A stretch of 32,227 nucleotides of DNA from contig CAYUMU010000074.1 of NCBI GenBank assembly GCA_964445985.1, positions 1-32,227 of the forward strand, in the 5' to 3' direction. Position 1 is the stretch's first letter; every line of letters starts with the position of its first letter. A program made the position numbers and the translations under genes. Under the pieces are notes generated by a model. The model was not told the origin of the DNA. It searched no databases and saw nothing but the letters and a program-made list of their open reading frames with translations. Below, piece by piece: positions 17,024 through 24,818 of the stretch. This stretch comes from CAYUMU01 sp964445985. GTDB taxonomy: Bacteria; Planctomycetota; Planctomycetia; Pirellulales; S012-138.

Positions 17024-18256
17024 TTAGTATAAGAAACGGCCGGGGTTGAGCAGCCCCTGGGGATCGAATTGGGCTTTGATGCTGCGCATCAGCCGGTGGG
17101 CCGCGGTGGCTCCGCCCCACACCGTTTGCCGTGTCAGTTCGGCTCCGGAGGGCGCCGAGAGCACCACCACCGATCCGTTTGTCTGCCCGGCGGCGGGCTG
17201 AATGACCCGGATCAATTGTTTGGCGACTTCTTGAGGTTCCAGCGTGGGAAAGCGGGCCACGATCACGCCATTGCCGGCATGCGCGGCGAGACTGGCCTGA
17301 GGGTCGATCGCCAGCAATTCGGCCGCCACGCTGGTCACGGCGCTCGGCAGCACACTGGCCTTGATTGTGAGGCTGTCGGAATCGGCCGGAAACTCGGTCA
17401 GCCGCGACCACAGGCCGGCGGTTTCATCGGAATGCACCGTGGCGCCTTTCGCTCCGGCGGCTTGCCACTCCCGCAGCAGTTGGGCAGTCATGAAGTCGAC
17501 TTCGACCTGCGTGCCTTCGAGCCCGATCACCAAACGTGCGGCGCCTTGAAGAGGACCGAGCGCGGGATCCTTGGCCCAAGCGGGTCCGGCGAGCAGTTCC
17601 ACGGCCGTGGGCGTGGCGCGGGAATGGATGAGCGCCGCGAGCAAATGTTCGGCCGCTGGCAAGTTGGCCACGTCGCAGCCTACGAAGGCCATCGCTTGGG
17701 GCATGGGTTTTACCTTCAGCGTGACGCCGGTGACGATGCCTAGGGTGCCCAGCGAACCGATCAGCAGTTTGCAGAAGTCGTAGCCGGCGACATTCTTGAC
17801 CACGCGTCCGCCCCCTTTGAAGGGTACGCCGCGGCCATCGACGGCGCTGATGCCAATCACGTAGTCGCGCAGCGTGCCGTGGCTAAAACGGCGTGGGCCG
17901 CTGAAGCCGGTGGCGATCAGGCCCCCCAGCGTGGCAGATTCTGCCTGGGGAGCGTCGATCGGCAGCCATTGCCGCTCTTGAGCCAGCGTGGCGCGCAGCT
18001 CGCTCAGCGTGATGCCTGCCTCGACGGTAATCGTAAGATCGCGGGCCGGGTAATCGATCACGCGGTTCAATCCCAGCAGCGAAACTCCCCAGCCGGGCTG
18101 TTTGGCTGGCAAGCCAAAATGGAGCGAAGTGCCGCCGCCGAGGGGATACAGCGGGGTTTGTTCGATGTTGGCGCTGCGAACGATTTCGGCGACCGCCGCT
18201 GGCGAGTCGGGTGACAGCGTCGCCGTGAGCGGAAGCAGGTCGGTTGTGGTACTCAC
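17024..18256 (-). CDS. glcE: FAD-binding oxidase, glycolate oxidase subunit GlcE-like
   Basis: A 410-residue VAO/PCMH-type flavoprotein. The FAD-binding loop is seen at PLYPLGGGTSLHFG (35-48), then ESATLGGLIATGFSGPRR (about 103-120), VDGRGVPFKGGGRVVKNVAGYD and LLIGSLGTLGIVT. The C-terminus FDPQGLLNPGRFLY is the usual end of GlcD/GlcE proteins. GTG at 18256 is chosen as start because the frame further upstream (to 18604) is unlike any GlcE and lacks strand-typical composition. There is no Shine-Dalgarno at the GTG, so the exact start is uncertain. It heads the glcE-glcF-gluconolactonase group. About 590 bases upstream is a strong minus-strand promoter (18852-18880), which would give a long leader. 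Confidence 0.88.
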   Translation of the reverse strand: MSTTTDLLPLTATLSPDSPAAVAEIVRSANIEQTPLYPLGGGTSLHFGLPAKQPGWGVSLLGLNRVIDYPARDLTITVEAGITLSELRATLAQERQWLPIDAPQAESATLGGLIATGFSGPRRFSHGTLRDYVIGISAVDGRGVPFKGGGRVVKNVAGYDFCKLLIGSLGTLGIVTGVTLKVKPMPQAMAFVGCDVANLPAAEHLLAALIHSRATPTAVELLAGPAWAKDPALGPLQGAARLVIGLEGTQVEVDFMTAQLLREWQAAGAKGATVHSDETAGLWSRLTEFPADSDSLTIKASVLPSAVTSVAAELLAIDPQASLAAHAGNGVIVARFPTLEPQEVAKQLIRVIQPAAGQTNGSVVVLSAPSGAELTRQTVWGGATAAHRLMRSIKAQFDPQGLLNPGRFLY

Positions 18257-18680
18257 CGGCGGCGCTAGGGTTGGGGGGGAAAGGCAAGTTTGGCCGCGGC
18301 GGCATTCGCCGCGCGTGCTTTCTGGAACCCTCCGGCAACCGTGCTGCCTCGGCCCAACCCCGTTGGGGGGATCAAGCAGGTCAATCGCCGCCATTTCCCT
18401 CGTCGTCGGCAGCCGGCCGGCGATCCAAAAAATGGGGCCGGGGCACACGAACGCGGAGCGGGCCGCCGCCATCGCCCGCTTCGTTGGCCGGACCATGGAA
18501 CCGGAGTTGGCGCTGTCCGTACGGCGGCAGTGTCTCGTCACGAGGGAATTCCATCCGTGCATCCTTGCTAGCGGAGGGTGGTGGGCCAAGCGATCGCACC
18601 GCACATTCGGCGATCCACTTGCCGGAGGACTCAGGAGAGAATCTTAACCGAAGGGGGAGCGGGAACCAATTGGGAATTGG

Positions 18681-18708
18681 TGGCTGGTGGCTGGTAGCTG
18701 GTAGCTGG
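18681..18708. repeat. Heptanucleotide tandem repeat, 4 units
   Basis: Four consecutive units (TGGCTGG twice, TAGCTGG twice) form a 7-base period. This is the reverse complement of the repeat at 7685-7740. Confidence 0.7.
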
Positions 18709-18843
18709 GGACTCGGCTGGTTTCTGCGACAGCGCTCACATGGCATTCTTCCTTGATGTTATGAATGACTCGTGAATCAACCCCACCCAATCCCACCTGG
18801 CTGCCGCGCCTCCCAACCCAAAGAGTGCGGCCGCTTGAAGTGT

Positions 18844-18877
18844 ACGCATGTATAATACTTAAACAGTGAACGCATGT
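18844..18877. promoter_or_regulatory. Direct repeat of an 8-bp box flanking a promoter (operator candidate)
   Basis: ACGCATGT occurs at 18844-18851 and 18870-18877, 26 bases apart. One copy overlaps the -35 box and the other covers the expected start site of the minus-strand promoter. That placement fits a repressor that covers the promoter with two bound units. The regulator is unknown. Confidence 0.45.
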
Positions 18878-18880
18878 CAA
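18852..18880 (-). promoter_or_regulatory. Consensus sigma-70-type promoter, minus strand
   Basis: Read on the minus strand, TTGACA (18880-18875), a 17-base spacer and TATTAT (18857-18852) form a near-perfect housekeeping promoter in an A/T-rich island within GC-rich sequence. The start site would be near 18845. It points toward glcE (start 18256), giving a leader of about 590 bases, or toward an unrecognised short gene in between. Confidence 0.6.
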
Positions 18881-19260
18881 TTGGTCGGAAGTGGTTTTTC
18901 TTGGAAATGAGGTGGGGGGTATTCGATAGAGGGTTTGCTACCCCAGAGGGAAACGGGACAGGGGGACCAAGGCGGGTGCAAACGGGGGGAGAAGCTGCAA
19001 TAAGGGGGGGCCGCGAGGGAGGCATTACGGATTCGGGGCATCTTGCCTTTTAGCCAAGTTGCGAAAAAATAACCGGGAGCCTTGGTTGGGGTGGCCCCTC
19101 TTGGATTGGACGATGATAGGGGGGAGAAACCGCCCGCTTCTGGCGAAACCCGTTTACTGGCATTGCTAGCGGGCCGGGGCGGCGGGGGGCCGCGGGTGAA
19201 GCGTGGGTGAGTGTCGCGGGCGATCGATCTGTTGGGCAACTAACGCGGTATCAAACAACG

Positions 19261-19767
19261 ATGAAGTGCCAAGAATGCGCCAATCCGGCCACGTTCCACA
19301 TTACCGAGATTCTCAGCGGTAAGGTGTTGGAGTTGCATTATTGCGAGGAACATGCGCGGCAGTATTTGGCGCACGGCAACGCCGAGGCGGTGTCGGCGGC
19401 CGGGTTGGCCGGCGCGCTGGCGGCGGCGAATGTGAAGCCGAGCGAGAGCCGGGTTTGCCCTATCTGCGGGCTAACAATGTCGGAATTTCGCAATTTAGGA
19501 CGTCTGGGCTGCCCTCACGATTATGAGTTCTTTACCGAAGAGCTCGAACCGCTGCTGATCAATTTTCACGGCGAGACGGAGCACGTGGGCAAACGCCCTC
19601 GGGGCCATGTGGACGACACCGACGCGCTGAGCGAAGTGATTGGGCTGCGCAAGGAAATGCGGCAGGCGGTGACCGAGGAACGTTACGAGCGGGCTCAGGA
19701 GCTTCGCGACATGATCAAAGAAATGCAGGGCCGGGGCGAAGGTGGGATGACGGGGAGCGGGGGGTAG
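19261..19767 (+). CDS. mcsA: McsA-like zinc-binding protein with UVR motif
   Basis: The 168-residue product resembles McsA/CtsR-operon proteins that activate the protein arginine kinase McsB. N-terminal zinc-ribbon cysteines are visible: CQEC (3-6), YCEEH (about 27-31), CPIC (about 64-67) and GCPHDY (about 83-88). A UvrB/UvrC-type motif closes the protein (about 120-155; LRKEMRQAVTEERYERAQEL and onward). ATG at 19261 is chosen because the zinc motif begins immediately after it; an upstream in-frame GTG at 19207 adds 18 unlike residues. No mcsB, ctsR or clpC lies next to it, as the next gene is convergent. It could instead serve another UVR-domain role. Confidence 0.85.
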   Translation: MKCQECANPATFHITEILSGKVLELHYCEEHARQYLAHGNAEAVSAAGLAGALAAANVKPSESRVCPICGLTMSEFRNLGRLGCPHDYEFFTEELEPLLINFHGETEHVGKRPRGHVDDTDALSEVIGLRKEMRQAVTEERYERAQELRDMIKEMQGRGEGGMTGSGG

Positions 19768-19819
19768 TTTGCTATGGCCGGTGGCCGCGCCGAGCGCATA
19801 TTATTGCCGGGACGGCTGG

Positions 19820-21418
19820 CTATGGGTTGCCGCTGACGGTGGCCGGGGGCTGGGCGGCCAGCAGTTCGGCGGCTTTTTCGCCGCTGCGAATGCAATCGGG
19901 GATGCCAACTCCGCGGTAAGCGCTGCCGGCGAGGGCCAGGCCGGGGTGCGCGGCCACGGCGGCTTCGATGCGGGCGACCCGATCGAGATGGCCCAGGTGG
20001 TACTGCGGCATCCGCCGCGGCCAGCGCGTGACCCAGGCTTGGGTGGGCGGGCCTGAGATGCCGAGCAACGATGCCAGTTCGCTTTCGGCGATGCTTCTGA
20101 GCTCGGCTTCGGGCGCTTGCACGAGGTCGGGTCGCATGGCCCCGCCCATAAAAACGCGGATCAAGACCGAGCCATCGGGGGCTCGGCCGGCGAATTTAAT
20201 GCTGCTGAAGCTGCCGGCCAGAATGGGGCGACGTTCGATGGCAGGCACCACAAAGCCAAAGCCGTTGAGGGGATGGCGGACCTGGTCGCGGCGGTAGCCG
20301 AGGGAAACCACGGCGCTGCCGGCGTACTCGATTTGGTTCAATTCGCGGGCCAGCTCGGCGTGGAATGGTTGGATGAGCGCGGCCGCGTGGTAGGCGGGCA
20401 CGGCCAAGACAACAGCCTGGGCCGTGAACGAACCCGTGGGGCCGAGACCGGGAATGGCTGGGGGCGTTGAGGTGGCGGCCGCGGCGGTGGAAGGCGCGAT
20501 TTCCACGCTCCACCGACCGTCGGGCAAGGGCCGCAGTTGCTGCACGGACACGCCGGAGTGAAGCGCCGAAATGCCGCCGGGGAGCGAGACCTGGCCAAGC
20601 CGCTCCGTCAGGGCTTGCACCAACTGCGACATGCCCTGGCGAAGGGTGAGGAACAGGCTGTAACGGGCGCCACTTTCTGGCCGGGCCGACGCCGTGGGCG
20701 AGGGTTCGCCGTTGTGGGCTGGTCGCTTTGCGCCGCGGCGATCGGCTTTGCGCTGTTGGAGGGCGGCGCGGATCAGGCCGCCGTGGGCGCGCTCCATTTC
20801 CAAGAAGCGAGGGAGGGTGGCCGCGAGGCTGAGTTTTTCGGCGTCGGCCGTGTAGATACCGCCGACCAGCGGTTGGACCAACCGCTCGAAGGCTTCGCGG
20901 CCCAAGCGGCGGCGGACAAACGAGGCCAGGCTTTCATCGGCCACGGGCCGCCGCGGCAAGAAATATTCGCCCAGCAGCCGCAGTTTGCCCACCGGGCTGA
21001 GCAGCGAGGTGGTGAGAATGGGCCAGACCTTTTGGGCCGCCATGAGCATGAAGCCGTCGGGCACGGGGTAGAGCCGATTTCCCCGGGTGACAAACGCCCT
21101 GCGGAAGGTGTCGTTGGTGGAAATCAGCTCGCTTTCCAAGCCTAGCCGTCGGCAAAGATTCACCGCGTGGGGCACGTTGGAGATGAAGTTGTCGGCGCTG
21201 CGTTCCACCAAGAAGCCAGCCTCGGAGATCGACTCCAGCACGCCGCCGAAGCGATTGTGGGCTTCGAGCACGATGATTTCGGCCGTGGGGTCGAGTTCTC
21301 GCCAGCGATGGGCGGCCGCCAGACCAGTGATGCCGCCGCCGACGATGACCACCCGGGGGCGAGGTTCTCGAGCCGAACTGGCTGGCGAGGCAGGCGGAGA
21401 TGCGGGGCGATTGTTCAC
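19820..21418 (-). CDS. hemG: Protoporphyrinogen/coproporphyrinogen oxidase (HemY/HemG type)
   Basis: A 532-residue flavin-dependent oxidase of late haem biosynthesis that converts protoporphyrinogen IX (or coproporphyrinogen III) to the porphyrin. The dinucleotide-binding motif VVIVGGGITGLAAAH (23-37), followed by VLEAHNRFGG, is the FAD site. Next come the family segments FLVERSADNFI and LVQPLVGGIYTADAEKLS, and the C-terminal GLALAGSAYRGVGIPDCI motif that closes the FAD site. A Ser/Ala/Pro-rich insertion lies near 230-265, making it longer than Bacillus HemY (about 470). The start is a GTG. It is convergent with the mcsA-like gene (52 bases apart) and divergent from cls. Which porphyrinogen it prefers cannot be read from sequence alone. 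Confidence 0.92.
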   Translation of the reverse strand: MNNRPASPPASPASSAREPRPRVVIVGGGITGLAAAHRWRELDPTAEIIVLEAHNRFGGVLESISEAGFLVERSADNFISNVPHAVNLCRRLGLESELISTNDTFRRAFVTRGNRLYPVPDGFMLMAAQKVWPILTTSLLSPVGKLRLLGEYFLPRRPVADESLASFVRRRLGREAFERLVQPLVGGIYTADAEKLSLAATLPRFLEMERAHGGLIRAALQQRKADRRGAKRPAHNGEPSPTASARPESGARYSLFLTLRQGMSQLVQALTERLGQVSLPGGISALHSGVSVQQLRPLPDGRWSVEIAPSTAAAATSTPPAIPGLGPTGSFTAQAVVLAVPAYHAAALIQPFHAELARELNQIEYAGSAVVSLGYRRDQVRHPLNGFGFVVPAIERRPILAGSFSSIKFAGRAPDGSVLIRVFMGGAMRPDLVQAPEAELRSIAESELASLLGISGPPTQAWVTRWPRRMPQYHLGHLDRVARIEAAVAAHPGLALAGSAYRGVGIPDCIRSGEKAAELLAAQPPATVSGNP

Positions 21419-21750
21419 AGGCAGAATTCGCGGTCGAATGCAATTGGGGGGTCGGAGGGTTGCGATCTCGGCGGCAAGTTCGGGTGGGAAGCGGCGGTTC
21501 GGCCAACTCCCAGTTTATTCTAACGCGACGATGCTCGCAGGGGGGGGCGACTTGCTCTGCCAAAGCGGCCGCTGGCCGGAGGGGCTGGTCGAAACAAGGC
21601 TGCCCGCTCGCTTCGCAGAGGATGTTTCGGGTAGAAAGAGACCCCACGGTAGCCGTGGAAAGTTTGCGTGGGTGTTGCAGGCCGCGGCGACCAGCCCGCG
21701 TTCTGTTTTGCGTTGCTTCCGCCCCCCGACTTCGGCCAAGTGTGCCTGGT
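21419..21750. other. Divergent intergenic region, no gene seen
   Basis: These 332 bases separate the haem oxidase (minus) from cardiolipin synthase (plus). The cls frame stays open through this stretch to 21400, but the encoded residues look like untranslated sequence. No clear promoter boxes stand out. Confidence 0.4.
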
Positions 21751-23232
21751 ATGTTATCGACGTTGACGGAATGGCTCACTCTGTACCGGATCTATTGGAC
21801 GGTGTCGCTGACGCTGTCGGCGATCGCCATTTTGCGGGCGTTGACGCGGGGGTTGGGCGTGGAGCGGACACTGGTGTGGCTGCTGGCGATTATCGCCTTT
21901 CCTGGCTTCGGCGCGGTGTTGTATTTCATTTTTGCCACGCCGAGCATTCAGCGGTCGCGGTTGCGCAAGCGACGAAGCACGGCGACCGTGCGGCTGCGGT
22001 TGCAGCAGCCCACGCGAACGCACGCCATCACCTCGTATAGCCTGGCTTCGCATGTGCCAGAGTGGAAGCCGCTTTCGACGGCGGAACGGGGCATGATGCA
22101 TCTCTCGGAAAAGTTGACGGGCCTGACGCCTTCGTACGGCAACGAGGTGGAACTGCTGTGCAACGATGAAGACGCCTTTGCCCGCGTGGAAGCGATTGTG
22201 CGGGGGGCGAAGAAGTTTATTTGGGTTGAGTATTACATTATCAAGAACGATGAGACGGGCTACCGCTTTTTGGATTTGCTGGCGGAGCAGGCGGCGCGCG
22301 GCCTGGAGGTGCGGCTGATTTACGACGCCTTTGGTTCGTTGTGGCTCGATGCGGGGCGATTGAAGCAGATTGAAAAGAATGGCGGATTCACGGCGTCGTT
22401 CTTGCCGGTGAATCCGTTGCGGCGGAAGTGGTCGATCCATCTTCGCAACCATCGCAAGATGGTGATTGTGGACGGCGAGCATGGCGTGACCGGTGGCATG
22501 AACGTGGGCGATGAGTACTCGGGCCGGGCGCGGCGGCGGGGAGAATGGCACTTCTTGGATAGTCAGCTGGCGATTCGCGGGCCGGCCGCGGCCGACCTGG
22601 CGCAGACTTTTCTGGAAGACTGGTATTTTGCCACGGAGGAACAGTTGGATTTTCCGCCAGCCTGGCCACCGATCGAGGAGGCGACGTCGCACGTGGCGAT
22701 TGTGCCGAGCGGACCCGATCAAAAGCAGAACGCTAACGCCTGGGTGTACTTTGCCGGGATTGCGCAGGCCATGCACCGGGTGTATTTGCAAACGCCCTAC
22801 TTTGTGCCCGACGAGCCCACCTGGCACGCCTTGGGGGCGGCCGCGCTGCGGGGGGCCGACGTGCGGTTAATTGTGCCGGCCAAGAACGACGTGCCGCTGA
22901 TTGGCGCCGCGATGCGAAGTTACTTTCGCCCGCTGCTCGAATGCGGCGTGCGCATCTATGAGTATCTGCCCGCCATGCTGCACGCCAAAACCATGGTCAT
23001 CGACGCCTCGTGGGGCATCGTGGGCTCGGCGAACGTGGACGTGCGGAGTTTCCGCCTGAATTTTGAGCTGGGGGCCGTGGTGGTCGACGCCAAATTCGGG
23101 GCCCTGCTCGAATCGCGGTTCCTGACCGACCTGGAAGACTGCCGGGAGGTGACGCTGGAAATTCTTGACGGGATGAGTTTTGGGGGAAGGCTTCGAGATG
23201 GGTTGGCGCGATTGCTGTCGCCAATGCTGTAG
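21751..23232 (+). CDS. cls: Cardiolipin synthase
   Basis: A 493-residue membrane phospholipase-D-family enzyme that joins two phosphatidylglycerol molecules to make cardiolipin. Two N-terminal transmembrane helices (about 9-30 and 38-58) precede two catalytic HKD motifs: HRKMVIVD (His about 235) with GVTGGMNVGDEY, and HAKTMVID (His about 411) with GIVGSANVDVRS. Length and order match ClsA (about 486). ATG at 21751 is chosen because the ClsA-like membrane segment starts directly after it; there is no Shine-Dalgarno. It appears to be a single-gene transcript. A cardiolipin synthase B-like substrate variation cannot be excluded. Confidence 0.92.
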   Translation: MLSTLTEWLTLYRIYWTVSLTLSAIAILRALTRGLGVERTLVWLLAIIAFPGFGAVLYFIFATPSIQRSRLRKRRSTATVRLRLQQPTRTHAITSYSLASHVPEWKPLSTAERGMMHLSEKLTGLTPSYGNEVELLCNDEDAFARVEAIVRGAKKFIWVEYYIIKNDETGYRFLDLLAEQAARGLEVRLIYDAFGSLWLDAGRLKQIEKNGGFTASFLPVNPLRRKWSIHLRNHRKMVIVDGEHGVTGGMNVGDEYSGRARRRGEWHFLDSQLAIRGPAAADLAQTFLEDWYFATEEQLDFPPAWPPIEEATSHVAIVPSGPDQKQNANAWVYFAGIAQAMHRVYLQTPYFVPDEPTWHALGAAALRGADVRLIVPAKNDVPLIGAAMRSYFRPLLECGVRIYEYLPAMLHAKTMVIDASWGIVGSANVDVRSFRLNFELGAVVVDAKFGALLESRFLTDLEDCREVTLEILDGMSFGGRLRDGLARLLSPML

Positions 23233-23365
23233 GTTGGCAGGCGTGAAAAGCACGCTCGTTAAGATGACCTCAAACAGGCCATCGCGAGGTGGCCGATACT
23301 CGCGCAAGTTACCAAATTGGACAGGCGGGCAGCATGACGCTACCATGCTCTTGGAGGTAGATTTC

Positions 23366-23416
23366 ATAGGCCAGTCCGTCAAGCTTTCAGACGAACTCGT
23401 CAACGACGCGCGGGTG
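23366..23416 (+). pseudogene. Remnant of a ParD-like antitoxin gene, start codon replaced by ATA
   Basis: A GGAGGT ribosome-binding site (23353-23358) is followed 7 bases later by ATA in the position of a start codon, and then by codons for GQSVKLSDELVNDARV. This is recalled as the N-terminal block of ParD-like (PF11903-type) antitoxins, which normally continue into an RSVPKQIEYW-like segment. Here the similarity stops after about 17 codons and runs into unrelated, repeat-rich sequence. The gene therefore has a good ribosome site, no standard start and no C-terminus. No toxin gene is next to it. Family assignment is from memory of the motif over a short stretch. Confidence 0.5.
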
Positions 23417-23749
23417 CCAGTGCGCGTGGGTGGTTGCCCCGCCGCCCCACGTAGCCTACCGCTTACACGTTCGCACGCCGGTTCTCTAAATAAGAGCAAA
23501 TTTGATCCCGTTGTGAAGCACCGCCGAGCCCGACCTGCAGGGCAGATCAACATTCGTTCCTGGTTCCGACGTCCACTCACACTGGGCAAAGCCAGTGCCA
23601 CCCGCCTGAAAGAACGCCGCAAATAAGCACGTGTGCCACTGCTTGCGGTCGAATGCGTCTTACCTACAGAACCAGCTTGCCACGACCGGAAGCAGTGCGG
23701 CAGCGGCAGAGGGCAGTCGACTCCGTTGGCCAAGTCGGCGGCGGTTCCG

Positions 23750-23788
23750 CACTGCTCCCAAGGAACTGGCAGTTCCTTGGGAGCAGTG
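23750..23788. repeat. 18-bp perfect palindrome
   Basis: Arms 23750-23767 and 23771-23788 are exact reverse complements around a 3-base loop (GGC) and contain ACTGCTCCCAAGGAACT. It lies in a gene-poor stretch (23233-24005), about 520 bases after cls, among gene fragments. It resembles a dispersed extragenic palindrome or the end of a miniature element. Confidence 0.75.
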
Positions 23789-23826
23789 GCACACTTTTGT
23801 GGCCTAGGCAGAAGTGCAACAGGCCC

Positions 23827-23943
23827 CTACTTGCTGCCCTCTTTTTCCCGCTCCTTTTTGGCCTCTTCCTGCTTGGCTTTGTAGTCGGCCAGCACCCCCG
23901 CGGGGTCGTCATTGAAGAAGTCGGCGGGCGGGGGCACACGATA
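23827..23943 (-). pseudogene. Decayed partial copy of the YHS-like protein's 3' end
   Basis: Positions 23848-23922 match 24926-25000, the 3' end of the secreted YHS-like gene, at 71 of 75 bases in the same orientation. In translation both read DFFNDDPAGVL followed by DYKAKQEEAKKER. In this copy the upstream cysteine cluster (CCTGC in the intact gene) is replaced by PPPA-like sequence, although weak similarity continues for a few codons. A 62-codon frame with a TTG start overlapping the NYN stop runs through it, but nothing suggests a functional protein. Confidence 0.65.
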
Positions 23944-24005
23944 ACAACCTTTTGACATGCCACCCTGCCGATAGATCTCTGCTGGGACTGGATCGGGCAG
24001 TTTGG

Positions 24006-24668
24006 TTAAACCCAAGTAGGGGGGCGATTTGCCTTGAACCCATTTCTGAGTATCACTTCATCCGGTAGTTGATTTTTCTTGAATTTGCCTCTTGAAATCA
24101 CGAATTGGCAGGTTGCGGCCTGCTTTAACTCCACAGAGTTTCTGCCGGGCGGAAATGCGACGACGACCCTTTTGTGTCGTAGATGTGTGCGAATGGCACG
24201 GATTGGTGGAACCAGATCGCTATCGCCGGAAATCAGCAGCGCAGTATCGAAATGATTTGCAAACGCATCAACGATCATTTCCGTAGCGATGTTCACATCG
24301 GTCATTTTTTCGCTGGCGCTCGCCCAATACGAACCACACCGATTGCATTTAATTTCTCTCGGCAAGAATTGGCCCTCATGGATCGTCAACCCGCCCAGCG
24401 TTTGAAGTACATCCAGGTAAAGGGCTTGGCGTTTCCGGCGGGCATCCATCCTTTCTCGATATTCAGGCCGGTCGGATGGCCGACCTCCAGAGATTCTAGC
24501 AGTGAAGTACTTGGTTCGCGCTAATTCCTGGTGGGGAAGCAGCAGTGAACGGGCGAGACCACACAAATCAAGCCAAAGGAACCTTCGATCGTAAGTCTCG
24601 CGCATACCATAATATAGGTTAAATCCGTCAATGTAGCAGACCACTCGCTGCGATGATTTTTCAGGCAT
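24006..24668 (-). CDS. NYN domain protein (LabA-like, PIN-fold)
   Basis: The 220-residue protein has the NYN/PIN-type fold of predicted metal-dependent RNases. VVCYIDGFNLYYG (9-21) carries the first acidic residue (Asp14), KMTDVNIATEMIVDAF the middle aspartate, and TALLISGDSDLVPPIRAI the GDSD acidic pair. A CNRCGSYW segment (two cysteines) could be half of a metal-binding ribbon. The C-terminus is Lys/Arg/Asn-rich. Base composition is lower in GC than most neighbours, and the gene lies between an intact gene and a decayed copy of that gene's 3' end, both signs of acquisition. NYN proteins act in RNA processing and in some mobile or defence contexts; the target here is unknown. No Shine-Dalgarno is evident. 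Confidence 0.85.
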   Translation of the reverse strand: MPEKSSQRVVCYIDGFNLYYGMRETYDRRFLWLDLCGLARSLLLPHQELARTKYFTARISGGRPSDRPEYRERMDARRKRQALYLDVLQTLGGLTIHEGQFLPREIKCNRCGSYWASASEKMTDVNIATEMIVDAFANHFDTALLISGDSDLVPPIRAIRTHLRHKRVVVAFPPGRNSVELKQAATCQFVISRGKFKKNQLPDEVILRNGFKANRPPTWV

Positions 24669-24721
24669 TTTTGTCTTTGTCCCAACTTTGGACTGATTTC
24701 AGCAAAGTCTCCCTCGGCTGC

Positions 24722-24748
24722 TTGACGAATAGACGACCGTGGTATAAC
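24722..24748 (+). promoter_or_regulatory. Promoter-like pair before a hairpin unit
   Basis: TTGACG (24722-24727) and TATAAC (24743-24748) both match consensus at five of six bases, but the spacer is 15 bases, shorter than the usual 16-18. A start near 24755 would feed directly into the hairpins at 24766-24811. Confidence 0.4.
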
Positions 24749-24754
24749 ATTGTT

Positions 24755-24818
24755 TTGGAAACCCCTCCAGGGATAGTATCCCTGGATCGACGCCCCGCCA
24801 AATGCGGGGCGTTTCTAT
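24755..24818 (+). ncRNA. Candidate small RNA: hairpin plus terminator
   Basis: About 64 bases downstream of the promoter-like pair contain a perfect 10-bp inverted repeat (24766-24775 with 24777-24786, so in RNA a stem with a small loop) and then a Rho-independent terminator. No open frame is needed to explain the unit and no plus-strand gene lies upstream for 1.5 kb. The NYN gene (minus) is divergent and the YHS-like gene (minus) ends at 24917. Function unknown; it could instead be the end of a mobile element. Confidence 0.35.
24791..24818 (+). terminator. Rho-independent terminator
   Basis: An 8-bp stem CGCCCCGC/GCGGGGCG (24791-24798 with 24804-24811) closes a CAAAT loop and is followed by TTTCTATT on the plus strand. 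Confidence 0.6.

Larger units (their letters stand above)
18257..19260. other. One-kilobase intergenic region with promoter, repeat and no recognisable gene
   Basis: No frame in these 1004 bases encodes a protein I can recognise. A minus-strand frame of 121 codons starting at 18746 has AAGGA just before its ATG and lies downstream of the promoter at 18852-18880, but its composition (Pro/Arg/Ser-rich, containing the heptamer repeat) is not convincing. The region also holds a 7-bp inverted repeat at 18665-18681 and G-rich tracts from 18910 to 19200. Confidence 0.45.

Noticed and set aside
15486..17411. 641-codon open frame on the minus strand
   Set aside because: It is the alternative frame of glcF. 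The two ferredoxin motifs and CCG domains are only in the 15536-16906 frame.
18381..18746. Minus-strand frame of 121 codons with AAGGA before its ATG, downstream of a strong promoter
   Set aside because: The product is Pro/Arg/Ser-rich, contains the heptamer repeat and resembles nothing known; not listed as a gene, though a transcript is likely.
23250..23330. Plus-strand codons reading DDLKQAIARWPILAQVTK, similar to a short tail remembered from planctomycete recombinase genes
   Set aside because: Too short, bounded by a stop shortly after, and the recalled similarity cannot be verified; may be another remnant.
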